Source of the DNA: Hyphomicrobiaceae bacterium
GTDB taxonomy: Bacteria > Pseudomonadota > Alphaproteobacteria > Rhizobiales > Hyphomicrobiaceae
DNA length: 64,000 nucleotides
Reading direction: 5' to 3'
Assembly (NCBI GenBank): GCA_020638055.1
Contig: JACKJH010000002.1
Coordinates: 558,001-622,000, forward strand
Shown here: one piece after another, positions 26,291 through 35,351 of the stretch
Numbering within the stretch: the first letter of the stretch is position 1
Layout: each line of letters begins with the position of its first letter
Made by a program: the position numbers and the translations under genes
The notes under the pieces: model-generated
What the model saw: the letters and a program-made list of their open reading frames with translations, nothing else
Database searches by the model: none
Told to the model about the DNA's origin: nothing

Positions 26291-26723
26291 TCTCCCTGTT
26301 TGATCGGAAAGTTTGATCGGAAACGATTACATCACGGTCAACTTGAGCCGTTTCAATTGAGAGTATCGCAACAATGCTGCGGTGATCGATTACCTTCGAT
26401 AGTTTGCATTACGCTTGAGCAAATTCCGCTACGCTACTGTGCTGCAGAACACTCCTCCATTACTCGCGACTGAGCAAAACTCGCGACATCGCTATGCGCT
26501 GACGTCATCAGGTTTTCGCCTGATGCGCGCTTCATGACGGCCAGCATACATTTGAGCCTTGCAAAGGACTTCGCGCACTCCCTAAACTAGATCGCGTTCA
26601 CTTTTCATGGAATCGCGAACGCGCTCTATTTTCTTTTATTTTGAGCATGTTCTTCACGCCGAACCGCGTACACTTCGGCTGAACATGCTCTAACGGCAGC
26701 TTTAGCTATCCAGTGGGCGTCAC
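26291..26723. other. Intergenic region with an R2 repeat
   Basis: About 430 bases without a gene. It includes repeat R2 (26587-26693) and a small hairpin, ATCAGGTTTTCGCCTGAT (26509-26526), without a T-tract. It separates two divergently transcribed genes, so both promoters should lie here. Confidence 0.5.
26587..26693 (+). repeat. Dispersed palindromic repeat R2, copy 2
   Basis: CTAGATCGCGTTCACTTTTC through GAACATGCTCTAA. Nearly identical to the copy at 19310, with the same two hairpins. Confidence 0.88.
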
Positions 26724-27083
26724 ATGATACTTGAAGAACAGACAACGGCGACCACGCTCACCCTGCCGCGGCGGGCCACGATAGAAGGTTCGATCCAATT
26801 TCCCGGCCCTGTCATTATTGAAGGAACACTCATCGGAGAAATCCGTTCCGCGTCGGTTGTCGTCAGCGAACGCGGTCTGGTCGATGGGTCAATTGGTGCG
26901 GGAACTGTGACGGTGCTCGGCGAGGTCACTGGAGATATCTACGCCGTCAACCTCACACTGAAGACAGCCTGCACCGTCTATGGCAACATCTATCATCGCC
27001 ACCTCACGCTTGAAAATGGCTGCTATTTTGAAGGCAAATCCCGCCGCCACAATGAACCGCTCGCAATGGCACCTGGCCCGTGA
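26724..27083 (+). CDS. Bactofilin-family polymer-forming protein
   Basis: 119 aa. Short polar ends flank a right-handed beta-helix with the bactofilin periodicity: TIEGSIQFPGPVIIEGTLIG, SASVVVSERGLVDGSIGAG, TVTVLGEVTGDIYA. Bactofilins polymerise without nucleotide and organise cell-wall enzymes, stalks or chromosome segregation factors. A peptidase (M23) partner is often adjacent, but not here. ATG 26724. Confidence 0.86.
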   Translation: MILEEQTTATTLTLPRRATIEGSIQFPGPVIIEGTLIGEIRSASVVVSERGLVDGSIGAGTVTVLGEVTGDIYAVNLTLKTACTVYGNIYHRHLTLENGCYFEGKSRRHNEPLAMAPGP

Positions 27084-27090
27084 GAAGAGG

Positions 27091-27645
27091 TTAGCGAGAG
27101 TTCTCCCCCGTTAACTGTTCCAGCACCTCGTGCGCATGCACATCCGGGGGATGAACCGGATATATGCACGCCGTGATCCGGCCGTCCTCGGCGAAAATCG
27201 TTAAGCGCTTCAAAAACGTCACGCCGCCGGCTTCGAACCGCGGCAACGACAAAGCGTCGGCAAAGCGCCATCCCTTATCGGACAAGAGCGGGAAAGTCAG
27301 CGCTGCTCGGCGCGCAAACGCCTGCTGGTATGCACTCTCCTGCCCACTCAGGCCAAAAACCTTCACGCCATTCACTGCAAACAGTGGCATGCAATCGCGG
27401 AAGCCCTCAGCCTCCGGCGTAGAGCCGTGCGCCCCAGCAATGTCGTCCCAACCAGGCGGATTGGGCTGGCCGGGAGCACCGGTGTAGGGATACGCAAAGA
27501 TAACAACACGGCCAGCCAACCTGGAAAGGTCGATGGCAACGCCCGCCGAAGATGGAAGCGATAGTGCGGGCAACTTCGTTCCAGCGACAAGGTGATCTGC
27601 GCCGCCATCGTCATCTGGCGCCGGCCAGGGCCAGGGATCAGTCAT
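27091..27645 (-). CDS. Peroxiredoxin-like protein lacking the expected cysteines
   Basis: 184 aa from ATG 27645, preceded by GGTGGA. The thioredoxin-like fold of the AhpC/TSA type is visible: AGTKLPALSLPSSAGVAIDLSRLAGRVVIFAYPYTGAPGQPN (about 21-62), GWDDIAGAHGSTPEAEGFRD and VFGLSGQESAYQQAFARR. In relatives as I remember them, the segment after GWD reads roughly GARGCTPQSCAFRDH, with two Cys used in catalysis. Here both positions are replaced (GSTPEAEG), leaving one Cys just after FRD and one in the C-terminal part (ACIYP). Peroxidase activity is therefore doubtful. The longer reading frame upstream is Cys-rich but unlike the family. Confidence 0.75.
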   Translation of the reverse strand: MTDPWPWPAPDDDGGADHLVAGTKLPALSLPSSAGVAIDLSRLAGRVVIFAYPYTGAPGQPNPPGWDDIAGAHGSTPEAEGFRDCMPLFAVNGVKVFGLSGQESAYQQAFARRAALTFPLLSDKGWRFADALSLPRFEAGGVTFLKRLTIFAEDGRITACIYPVHPPDVHAHEVLEQLTGENSR

Positions 27646-28149
27646 TTTCCACCCGTTTTTCGTACAGCAACAACCAAGCACCAATTATCAGATTTTCAAT
27701 TTCAGTGCGCAGTTGGGTGCATCGTTGCCAATCTAAAACATCCCAAAGGAAATGGCGCAGGTGGGGTTTGTCTTTCGCTCACGGCGCAGTTCGCTCGTTT
27801 GACGCTCGCGGCGCGGGCGCGGGCGCGGCCCGGTCGGCCGGTTCGCTTTGCTCCTTCTGCGTGGCGCAGGTCGCTTGCGCGGCTGGCTGCGAGGTATTGC
27901 CCCTCACTTTGCCGTGAGGCTTGACACTTGGAACTTGCCATATTTGTAATACTATATCATAACACTATCGGAACGAACGCTTGCCACGCGTTTTGGGTCC
28001 ATTGGGTCGTCCGGACATCTTCACTCCTGTGATGCCCAGACGGCTTCCCCGCCGAGTTCGCGCTTGGGGCACATTACTTGTCATTGCGCCTCGTTTGGCC
28101 AATGCACGCAGCCCAGCCGCGAATTTTATCTGGCCGCGAGCCCGCCGTT
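27646..28149. other. Intergenic region between proC and the peroxiredoxin-like gene
   Basis: About 500 bases without a recognised gene. It includes a GCGCGGGCGC-rich stretch (about 27810-27830). On the minus strand at 27965-28018 there is a 17-codon frame with a very good ribosome-binding site. Confidence 0.45.
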
Positions 28150-28977
28150 TCAACCGGCCAGCTCGCGGCCTCTTTTCGTTGCTGCGGCCACAGCTTCCTC
28201 CATGAGATCGCTCATACCAGCACCGACTTGCATCAGCACGGCCAGTGCCGCGGCCGTGGTGCCGCCTGGTGAGGTCACGTTCTGGCGAAGTTGAGCCGAA
28301 CTCTCTTTCGATTGGCGCAAAAGTTCACCCGCCCCAGCGACCGTCGCCCTGGCCAGTTGCGCGGAAAGTTCTGCGTCAAGCCCTTGACGCTCCCCGGCCT
28401 TCGCCATCGCCTCGGCCAACAAAAATACATACGCCGGCCCTGATCCCGAAACGGCTGTCACCGCATCCATCAAGGCTTCGTCATCCACCCAGCCAACCTC
28501 TCCGACAGCTTCCAGCAGCGACGTGGCAAGTTCTCTTTGGGCTTCAGTAACGTTGGAGTTGGCGACGCATACCGTCATACCCCGCCCAATGGCTGCCGGC
28601 GTGTTGGGCATGGCGCGAACGACCGCCACACCACCTGGCAAATACGACTCAAAGCTAGCCAGCGGCTTCCCTGCAGCGATCGACAGTACCAGCGTGTCAG
28701 GAGCAGCCAGACTGGCAAGTCGGGGAAACACGGCCGCCATTGCCTGCGGCTTCACTGCGACGACGATAACCGCGGGCGGCGTTTCCAATGGACCTACGTC
28801 TGCGGCAAAAGCAATGCCGTGCTCATTCAACAGCGCGGCCACTTCCTGCGGCGGGCCGGGATCCTGAACCAGGACCATTTCGGGGTGCAGGCCGCGCTTG
28901 AGCCAGCCGGACAGCATCGCCCCGCCCATTTTACCCGCACCAGCGAGCAACAGCGGACCGTCGAGAGAAAGTGTCAT
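28150..28977 (-). CDS. proC: Pyrroline-5-carboxylate reductase
   Basis: Last step of proline synthesis (NAD(P)H-dependent). 275 aa. Rossmann motif LLAGAGKMGGAMLSGW (about 10-25), AVKPQ, the VRAMPNTPAAIGRGMT block, and the C-terminal dimer signature DAVTAVSGSGPAYVFLLAEAM, with LRQNVTSPGGTTAAAL. Full length. ATG 28977. The YbjN-domain and UbiK-like genes precede it on the same strand. Confidence 0.97.
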   Translation of the reverse strand: MTLSLDGPLLLAGAGKMGGAMLSGWLKRGLHPEMVLVQDPGPPQEVAALLNEHGIAFAADVGPLETPPAVIVVAVKPQAMAAVFPRLASLAAPDTLVLSIAAGKPLASFESYLPGGVAVVRAMPNTPAAIGRGMTVCVANSNVTEAQRELATSLLEAVGEVGWVDDEALMDAVTAVSGSGPAYVFLLAEAMAKAGERQGLDAELSAQLARATVAGAGELLRQSKESSAQLRQNVTSPGGTTAAALAVLMQVGAGMSDLMEEAVAAATKRGRELAG

Positions 28978-29062
28978 GAAATTTTATCCAGTGCCGTTAG
29001 GGTTCAACCCCTTGAGGCCCATGGCGTTATCAGTCGCGAGAGCGAAAAAGCGCAAGAATGCC

Positions 29063-29560
29063 TCAAGCCTGGCCCTCGGTTTCAAACATGGTCGAAACGA
29101 GCGCCTCCCGGCTTTCCTTACCCGCCCACACAACGAACTGGAAGGCCTGATAATAGCGCTCGCATGCTTCCAGCGCGGCCGAAAGCAGCGCCTCGCACTG
29201 CCGCGGCGTCGCCAGCGCGCCGTTGAGCAACAGCCCATGGCGATACATAACCAGCCCGTCCTGCGTCCAGATGTCGAAGTGGCCGAGCCACAACTGTTCG
29301 TTGATCTGCCCCACGAGACGGTACATCTCACCGACACGGTATTCGGGCACCTTGAAATCGAAGGCGCAGGCAAGGTGCAGGGCCTCCAGATCACCGCGCC
29401 AGTTCAATGAAACCTGATAGTCGGTCCAGCCGCCTGCAACGACCAGTGTTAATTCGTCATCGTGGCCACGCTCGCAGGCCCAACCCTGCGAAGCTGCAAG
29501 TTGCTCGATGAGATCGATTGGATTGCTGCTGCGCTTGAAGCTGGAATTTACCGAGCCCAT
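29063..29560 (-). CDS. YbjN-domain protein
   Basis: 165 aa from ATG 29560 (MGSVNSSFKRSSNPIDLIEQ), with GGGTGGGG upstream. The YbjN/sensory-chaperone-like fold is indicated by WTDYQVSLNWRGDLEALHLACAFDFKVPE, LVGQINEQLWLGHFDIW and YQAFQFVVW. The family is widespread in Rhizobiales just upstream of proC; it resembles type III secretion chaperones in fold, but its role is unknown. The frame is open 35 codons further upstream without conserved features. Confidence 0.88.
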   Translation of the reverse strand: MGSVNSSFKRSSNPIDLIEQLAASQGWACERGHDDELTLVVAGGWTDYQVSLNWRGDLEALHLACAFDFKVPEYRVGEMYRLVGQINEQLWLGHFDIWTQDGLVMYRHGLLLNGALATPRQCEALLSAALEACERYYQAFQFVVWAGKESREALVSTMFETEGQA

Positions 29561-29942
29561 ACCCCACCCTTTGTTGTTTCGCCGGCAGCGCGGTGTGCAC
29601 TGTCTGACAGGGGGACGAAACCAGAAGCAACGGTTGAGTCGCAAGACGTGACCGGAATTGTCCACGTTGAATGCGCAATTTTGGCGGTTTTTGCCCCTCA
29701 GAGCCGATTTTTGGCCACCTGTTGTGGATCAAAGCCAGGATTGCTCGACAATGCTGACAAGTGACATAACGGGACCGATTCAGGTGCGCGAACACCGCGT
29801 TGCAATGATTATATACAGCAACGAAATCGCTATCGACAAAACCGCTTTCGCCGGCCCGATGCAACGCTCTCGCACAGCCACATCCCAGAGCCTGACGTGT
29901 GAAGCTGCCTGACAGACAAACAGGTAAAGCGTGTTGGGCGGA

Positions 29943-30197
29943 TTATTGTCCCGCCAGCCTTGCTTCAAGCGCTGCAATGCGCGCCGCAAGTGCTTCGTTT
30001 TCGGCACGCGCTCTTTCAGCCATCGCTTTGATGGCCTCAAATTCCTCCCGCGAGACGACATCCATTTCACGCAGGATACGCTCGCCCTGTGAACGCGCCA
30101 TTGTTTCCACTTCGCGCTTCAGTCCCTGCGCAGCACCAGCGGCATCCGTCATCATACGGGCCAGTTCATCGAGAATCGGGTTGGACGTCTGGGTCAT
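29943..30197 (-). CDS. ubiK: UbiK/BMFP-family accessory factor
   Basis: 84 aa helical protein: MTQTSNPILDELARMMTDAAG at the start, an amphipathic middle with REEFEAIKAMAERARAENEAL, and a coiled-coil C-terminus (ARIAALEARLAGQ). This is the BMFP/YqiC/UbiK pattern. The trimeric coiled coil binds membranes and supports aerobic ubiquinone synthesis in gammaproteobacteria; the same role here is inferred. It lies opposite lgt in a layout common in alphaproteobacteria. Confidence 0.88.
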   Translation of the reverse strand: MTQTSNPILDELARMMTDAAGAAQGLKREVETMARSQGERILREMDVVSREEFEAIKAMAERARAENEALAARIAALEARLAGQ

Positions 30198-30407
30198 GGG
30201 ATCACTCTTTCAAGCCCAGCCGCGCGCTTGCCGATGCAAGCCTCATCGCGGCGAAATCAAACATCTTCACAGTGTGCAAGACTATGGCGGCAGCCGACGA
30301 CGGGATCAAGCGTTGCGTGGCAGTCAGCCACGGTGTGGTAAAGCACCGATCGAAAACTGCTAAGGGATCGGTCCTAAAGAAGCAGGTGTATCAAAACGGA
30401 AAATGAA

Positions 30408-30698
30408 ATGAAGACATTGATTCACTATCTGGCCTCTCTTCCCCACGCCTGGGTTTCAATTATTGGAGGTATCATCGGCGCGCATCAACTCCATTCCGCT
30501 CTCCCCATTAATTTAGCTCAGCCCCTGGAAGCACTTTGGAGTTCACTCATCCCAGCGGCCATCGCTACAATAATGACACTGAGAATTGGGTTTTCTGCGG
30601 CGCCAGCTTCTGAACATGCACTATTTCAACTCTGGTTTCACAGGCTTTCAGCAGCGTATCTATTCTTCTTCATGACACTTGCCCTGCTAGCGCTTTAG
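30408..30698 (+). CDS. Small hypothetical membrane protein
   Basis: 96 aa with up to three hydrophobic segments (about 14-30, 46-60, 78-96). No known family; the ribosome-binding site is weak (ACGGAAAATGA). It could be real because it keeps a long hydrophobic frame, but homologues are not evident to me. Confidence 0.45.
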   Translation: MKTLIHYLASLPHAWVSIIGGIIGAHQLHSALPINLAQPLEALWSSLIPAAIATIMTLRIGFSAAPASEHALFQLWFHRLSAAYLFFFMTLALLAL

Positions 30699-30910
30699 CC
30701 AATAGCGTCAGCCTAAACAACCTGATGCTCATTTGATAATGGGTTTCGGCCACCATCGTGACAACAAGCCCCGTGCCCTTTTTCTAGCAGGCACAATTGC
30801 TACACCGGCGGCATTGATGCGCTAGCAACCCATTGAACTTGACACGGCCCCGTGTGTGGCCAAAACGTGCCGCCAACGCCCCGCCCCACCGTCAACCGGA
30901 GGACCAAAGC

Positions 30911-31771
30911 GTGAGCCTGCTCGCGATTCCATACCCCAACATCGATCCTGTCGCATTCTCGCTGGGGCCCGTTTCAGTGAAATGGTACGGCCTTGCCTAC
31001 ATGATTGGGCTTCTACTTGGCTGGTGGTATGTCAAGAAACTCGTTTCCACCGACAGGCTTTGGCGGCACAATCACTCGCCGCTCAATGTCAATATGATGG
31101 ATGACCTGCTGCTCGTCGTCACCTTAGGCGTCGTCGTCGGCGGGCGCTTGGGCCACGTGCTGTTTTATGAACCCACCTATTACCTCTCCCGTCCGATGGA
31201 GATCCTCAAGATTTGGCAAGGTGGCATGGCCTTCCATGGAGGTGCTGTCGGCGTCACACTGGCAATGTGGGCATTTTCGGTCTGGCGCAAGGTTTCCATG
31301 CACTCCATTTCCGACGTTGTCACGGCTGCCGTTCCCATTGGCCTTTTCTTCGGCCGCACAGCCAACTTCATAAATTCGGAAGTTGTCGGCACAGTCTCCA
31401 ATGTGCCTTGGGCGATGGCATTTCCCGGCTACGGGCCAGAGCCGCGCCACCCGGCCATGCTGTATGAAGCCTGGTTGGAAGGAGCGGTGCTGTTTCTAAT
31501 TCTTGCCTGGCTGATCTGGAAACGCGGATCATTGAAGATGCCAGGCTATACCGTCGGTGCCTTCCTGCTGGGCTATGGTGTGTTCCGCATTTTCTGCGAA
31601 CTCTTCAAGATTGAGGAATACCGCCAGCCATTCGAAGGCATCGGCATAACTCGCGGCATGATCTACTCGGTGCCGATGGTACTGCTTGGCGCTTATCTCA
31701 TGTGGCGCGCCAAGCGCGTTGCGGCGCGCGATGGCGGCGCGTCAGCTTCGGCTGGCACCAACGCTTCATGA
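30911..31771 (+). CDS. lgt: Phosphatidylglycerol--prolipoprotein diacylglyceryl transferase
   Basis: First enzyme of lipoprotein maturation, transferring diacylglycerol to the lipobox Cys. 286 aa integral membrane protein. GTG 30911 is the start: GGAGG lies 8 bases upstream, although the frame is open for 26 more codons. The Lgt signature is GRTANFINSEVVGTVSNVPWAMAF, and GGRLGHVLFYEP and GGMAFHGGAVG are present. The stop overlaps the next gene as ATGA, so the pair is coupled. Clients in this window include the CpaD-like and 342-aa lipoproteins. Confidence 0.96.
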   Translation: MSLLAIPYPNIDPVAFSLGPVSVKWYGLAYMIGLLLGWWYVKKLVSTDRLWRHNHSPLNVNMMDDLLLVVTLGVVVGGRLGHVLFYEPTYYLSRPMEILKIWQGGMAFHGGAVGVTLAMWAFSVWRKVSMHSISDVVTAAVPIGLFFGRTANFINSEVVGTVSNVPWAMAFPGYGPEPRHPAMLYEAWLEGAVLFLILAWLIWKRGSLKMPGYTVGAFLLGYGVFRIFCELFKIEEYRQPFEGIGITRGMIYSVPMVLLGAYLMWRAKRVAARDGGASASAGTNAS

Positions 31772-32937
31772 GCGAAAGAACGCCTGATACCGATCTGCCC
31801 TATGACGGCGATCTGCGTCGCAACACGCCCTTGGCCCTGAAGCTGAAGGATCGCATCCGCGCAGAAGGTCCGGTAACTATTGCTGAATACATGCGCGCCT
31901 GCCTTTGCGACCCCGAGCATGGCTATTACGTCAAACAACAAGGTATCGGCGCTCAAGGTGACTTCGTCACCGCGCCGGAGATTTCGCAGATCTTTGGCGA
32001 ATTGATTGGTCTTTGGTCCGCTGTCGTATGGCAGCAGATGGGCATGCCGCAACGTTTCAATCTGGTGGAGCTGGGACCCGGTCGCGGCACCATGCTGCAA
32101 GATGCCTTGCGCGCAACCAAAATCGTTCCAGGTTTTCTCGACGCAGCCACGCTTATCCTGGTCGATGTCGCGCCGACGGACCGCCTCGCGGATGTTTTCG
32201 CGGCGCATCTTCCACGGACCCGCGTTCATCATTTGCACAACGTAGGCGGCATACCCGGCGACATTCCCACGATCCTTGTAGGCAATGAGTTCTTGGATAC
32301 GTGTCCGGTGCAGCAATACGTTGTGCAACAAGACCGGGTCGTCATTCGCGCGATCGGCCTCGACAGCAATGACAGACTGGACTTTGTCACGCGACCCTGC
32401 GGCGATCAAAACGATACGGCCGACGTCTTCGCAGCCAATCCCGGGCTTCGTGACGCTGATTGCTACGAAGCACAGGATTTAAGCGTTCTGCATAAACTGC
32501 GCATGCATCGCACGGCACCCTGGACTGCGCTGTTTCTTGATTATGGTCATTACGATCCACAACGTGGTGAGGATCACCAGGCCGTTGGTGAAACTTTTCA
32601 AGCTGTGCGCAATCACAAGTATGAGCACCCGCTCACGTCACCAGGAGAAGCCGACCTGACCTGCCAGGTTGACTTCAACGACGTGAAGCGCTGGCTTGAA
32701 CACAACCTGTCGCATGATGTTCCGCCAGTGGTCGTTGATGGCCCCATCACGCAAGCAGAGTTCCTTGGTGCGCTTGGCATCATGGAGCGCGCCTCGCGCC
32801 TCATGACCGCCAACCCCAAAATCGCGCACGAAATTGAACTCGCCGTCGCTCGCCTAATGGCCGTGCCAGGCATGGGCAACCGGTTTAAGGTGATCGGCGC
32901 ACGCTCACCCTCATTGCCAAGGTTGCCTGGGTTTTGA
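31768..32937 (+). CDS. Class I SAM-dependent methyltransferase, MidA/NDUFAF7 family
   Basis: 389 aa. COG1565 family: GPVTIAEYMRACLCDPEHGYY (about 33-53), GDFVTAPEISQIFGELIG and the SAM motif LVELGPGRGTML. GNEFLDTCPVQQYV is the variant of the conserved NEffDalP element. The mitochondrial relative methylates an Arg of complex I subunit NDUFS2; the bacterial role is presumed similar but unproved. ATG 31768 overlaps the lgt stop. lgt-midA-pgeF normally run together in Rhizobiales; here pgeF is 4.4 kb away. Confidence 0.9.
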   Translation: MSERTPDTDLPYDGDLRRNTPLALKLKDRIRAEGPVTIAEYMRACLCDPEHGYYVKQQGIGAQGDFVTAPEISQIFGELIGLWSAVVWQQMGMPQRFNLVELGPGRGTMLQDALRATKIVPGFLDAATLILVDVAPTDRLADVFAAHLPRTRVHHLHNVGGIPGDIPTILVGNEFLDTCPVQQYVVQQDRVVIRAIGLDSNDRLDFVTRPCGDQNDTADVFAANPGLRDADCYEAQDLSVLHKLRMHRTAPWTALFLDYGHYDPQRGEDHQAVGETFQAVRNHKYEHPLTSPGEADLTCQVDFNDVKRWLEHNLSHDVPPVVVDGPITQAEFLGALGIMERASRLMTANPKIAHEIELAVARLMAVPGMGNRFKVIGARSPSLPRLPGF

Positions 32938-32976
32938 GACGGAATGGCAGACAAGGCAACCAACGCCCCGTTCCCA

Positions 32977-34695
32977 TCAAGCCGGAGCCTTGTGAACACT
33001 GTGCCAATGGTCGACAGCATCGTCGGCGGTTGTGGCATAGCGCACCAGCGGCTTTCGCAAACCGGCAATGAGCAGGGTTCGACGCACAGATTTGCCGGCA
33101 CCTGCAAAATATATTCGCGTACCGGAACGGTGCAGACGTTCAACGAAACCCTCCAATGCCTTTGCCGCGGTACTGTCCACCAGTGGCACCTCGGAGAAGT
33201 CGAGCACAAACGCCTTGGGGTATCGTCCAATGCGATCGAGCACGCCGCCAACTGCCGCCGTGGCTCCGAAAAAGAAGGCACCGGAAATCTGGTAAACAAC
33301 AATGTCACCGCTTGCTGCATCAGGATCGTAGACAGACCTTGCCGCTCCGGTTGCATCAGCTTCATCGGTAGGAATAACCCGCTGCCCTGTCTCCACTTCG
33401 ACGGCCTCAGCCATGCGGTGCAAAAACAGGAAAGACCCAAGCGTGACACCGACGCCGATCGCAAGTGTCAGGTCTTCAAAAATGGTCAACAAGAAGGTGA
33501 CCATCAAAACGAGCGCATCGCCCCATGAGGTACGCAACAGGCTCCAGAACTCTTCTTTCTCCGCCATGTTCCAGGCGACAATGGCCAGCACCGCGCCAAG
33601 GCTGGCAAGCGGTATGTAGGAGGCGAGCGGTGCAGCAACCAGCATGAACAACAAAATGTAGATCGCGTGCAAAATTCCCGACACCGGGCCATGCGCGCCA
33701 GAACGCACGTTGGTAGCGGTGCGGGCGATTGTTCCGGTCGCACACATGCCGCCAAACGCAACCGATGCAATGTTGGCTGTACCCTGCGCCACCAGTTCAC
33801 AGTTGGAGCGATGTTTGCGCCCCGTCATGCCATCGGCAACAACTGCCGATAGGAGTGATTCAATTGAGCCCAACAGCGCTATGGCGATGGCGTCAGGAAA
33901 CACCGCATGGATCTTTGCAAAACTCAGCGCTGGCAAATCGGGGAACGGCAAAGTGCGTGGCAATTCGCCGAACTTCGTACCGATCGTCGCCACGTCGAGA
34001 TTGAACAGATACGTTGCAAGAGCGGCAATCCCGACGGCGATCAGCAATCCCGGCCAAGTCGGCCGAAAGCGGCGCAACACGAGAATGATACCGATCGACA
34101 GCACCGCTAGTATCACCGCGGTGACGTTGAGGGTGTGAATGGTGCTGCTAATGGCGCCGATCTTGGGGATCAAGGCGGCTGGCTCGTTGGGCAGATCCAG
34201 GCCCAGCAGCTCCTTCACCTGGCTTGCAAAAATTATGACGGCGATGCCTGCGGTGAAACCCACGGTGACGGGAAACGGAATGTATTTGATCGTAGTCCCA
34301 AGTCGCAACAAACCGATGGCGATCATCATGACACCCGCCATCATGGTTGCGAGCACCAGTCCATCGTATCCATGCCGCTCGACGATTGTGGCAATGAGCA
34401 CAATAAATGCGCCGGCTGGTCCGCCGATCTGAAAACGGCTACCACCCAGCGCCGAGATGATGAAGCCACCGATGATAGCCGTGTAAAGACCCTTCTCAGG
34501 CGACAAACCCGAACCAATCGCAATGGCCATCGAAAGTGGCAGAGCGACGATGGCGACGGTCAATCCGGCAATCGCATCCGCTCTGAACTGCGCCCACCCA
34601 TACCCATCGCGCAGCACCGTCACGAGCTTGGGCGTAAATAGATCGGCAAACGTCGGCTCGGGTGCTCTAAGGCTTTTGCGCGCAGGCAGGCTCAT
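32977..34695 (-). CDS. SulP-family anion transporter with STAS domain
   Basis: 572 aa from ATG 34695, chosen because GAGGAG stands 9 bases upstream. About 12-14 membrane segments (45-420) with SulP marks: IVALPLSMAIAIGSGLSPEKGLYTAIIGG, GSRFQIGGPAGAF, PFPVTVGFTAGIAVII and LLGSIESLLSAVVADGMTG. The C-terminal STAS domain (about 440-555) contains VLDFSEVPLVDSTAAKAL. SulP proteins carry sulfate, bicarbonate or other anions; the substrate is not evident. It is 84 bases behind an XRE regulator and probably co-transcribed with it. The pair plus the helicase interrupts lgt-midA-pgeF. Confidence 0.93.
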   Translation of the reverse strand: MSLPARKSLRAPEPTFADLFTPKLVTVLRDGYGWAQFRADAIAGLTVAIVALPLSMAIAIGSGLSPEKGLYTAIIGGFIISALGGSRFQIGGPAGAFIVLIATIVERHGYDGLVLATMMAGVMMIAIGLLRLGTTIKYIPFPVTVGFTAGIAVIIFASQVKELLGLDLPNEPAALIPKIGAISSTIHTLNVTAVILAVLSIGIILVLRRFRPTWPGLLIAVGIAALATYLFNLDVATIGTKFGELPRTLPFPDLPALSFAKIHAVFPDAIAIALLGSIESLLSAVVADGMTGRKHRSNCELVAQGTANIASVAFGGMCATGTIARTATNVRSGAHGPVSGILHAIYILLFMLVAAPLASYIPLASLGAVLAIVAWNMAEKEEFWSLLRTSWGDALVLMVTFLLTIFEDLTLAIGVGVTLGSFLFLHRMAEAVEVETGQRVIPTDEADATGAARSVYDPDAASGDIVVYQISGAFFFGATAAVGGVLDRIGRYPKAFVLDFSEVPLVDSTAAKALEGFVERLHRSGTRIYFAGAGKSVRRTLLIAGLRKPLVRYATTADDAVDHWHSVHKAPA

Positions 34696-34779
34696 GTGTA
34701 TCCACTCCTCATAGCAAGGAGCGGCGGGATCGTCGTTGTCGTACTCGGCGGTCACCGTCGCAATGAATGGCTTGGTTCG

Positions 34780-35160
34780 TCAGGTTTTTCTCCGGCGAAC
34801 CTGGGTTTTTGGTTTGGCTTTGGTGCTGGGCTTGGCTTTTGCGCTTGCTTTGCTCTTCGGGGCAGCCTTGGTTTTGCCGGTGGCTTTGCCGGCAACCTCA
34901 CCAGCACCGCTCGTCGCCGCTTTGAATCGAACGCCGCGGCCTTGCCCCTGACTGATCAGGTTCTCGCCGATGAGTTCAATCCCTGCCAGCTCAAAAGCGT
35001 CCACGACTTTCATTAAGGTATCGACCACCCCACGAACGTTGCCGGTGCTGGCTTCCATGCGCTGGATGGTGGGCAATGACACACCTGCAAGATCGGCCAA
35101 CTTCTGTTGGTCGATGCCAAGAAGCGCCCTTGCGGCGCGCATTTGTGCAGCAGTAATCAT
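34780..35160 (-). CDS. XRE-type transcriptional regulator with basic tail
   Basis: 126 aa. Helix-turn-helix at about 1-60: MRAARALLGIDQQKLADLAG, VSLPTIQRMEAS. A short linker (GIELIGENLISQGQGRGVRFK) precedes a Lys/Ala/Pro tail from about 85 to the end (KSKASAKAKPSTKAKPKTQ), which may add non-specific DNA binding. A perfect 14-bp inverted repeat lies 40 bases upstream of the start and suggests autoregulation of this gene and the SulP gene behind it. Target and effector are unknown. Confidence 0.85.
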   Translation of the reverse strand: MITAAQMRAARALLGIDQQKLADLAGVSLPTIQRMEASTGNVRGVVDTLMKVVDAFELAGIELIGENLISQGQGRGVRFKAATSGAGEVAGKATGKTKAAPKSKASAKAKPSTKAKPKTQVRRRKT

Positions 35161-35199
35161 TCAGGCCCCATTCAATATCTCAATATAGAGTGATTGGAT

Positions 35200-35232
35200 A
35201 TGTATAGTCATGTAAATAACATGACTATACAT
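35200..35232. promoter_or_regulatory. Perfect palindrome, likely operator of the XRE-SulP operon
   Basis: ATGTATAGTCATGT - AAATA - ACATGACTATACAT: two exact 14-base arms with a 5-base spacer in an AT-rich stretch, 40 bases upstream of the regulator's ATG. Position and symmetry fit a dimeric HTH protein. Confidence 0.7.
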
Positions 35233-35280
35233 GCGTCATGTTTGCGCACGACTACTCCGCCAGCGGAAGCGGGTGACAAA

Positions 35281-35317
35281 TAAAAAAAACAGGCTCAAAC
35301 GCGCGGTTTGAGCCTGT
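35281..35317 (-). terminator. Rho-independent terminator of the DEAD-box helicase gene
   Basis: On the minus strand: ACAGGCTCAAAC, CGCGC loop, GTTTGAGCCTGT, followed by a run of eight T. Stem of 12 bp without mismatch. It sits 35 bases beyond the helicase stop codon. Confidence 0.92.
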
Positions 35318-35351
35318 TGTCAAATATTCCAGAGCCCGTTGTCAGGCTGGC

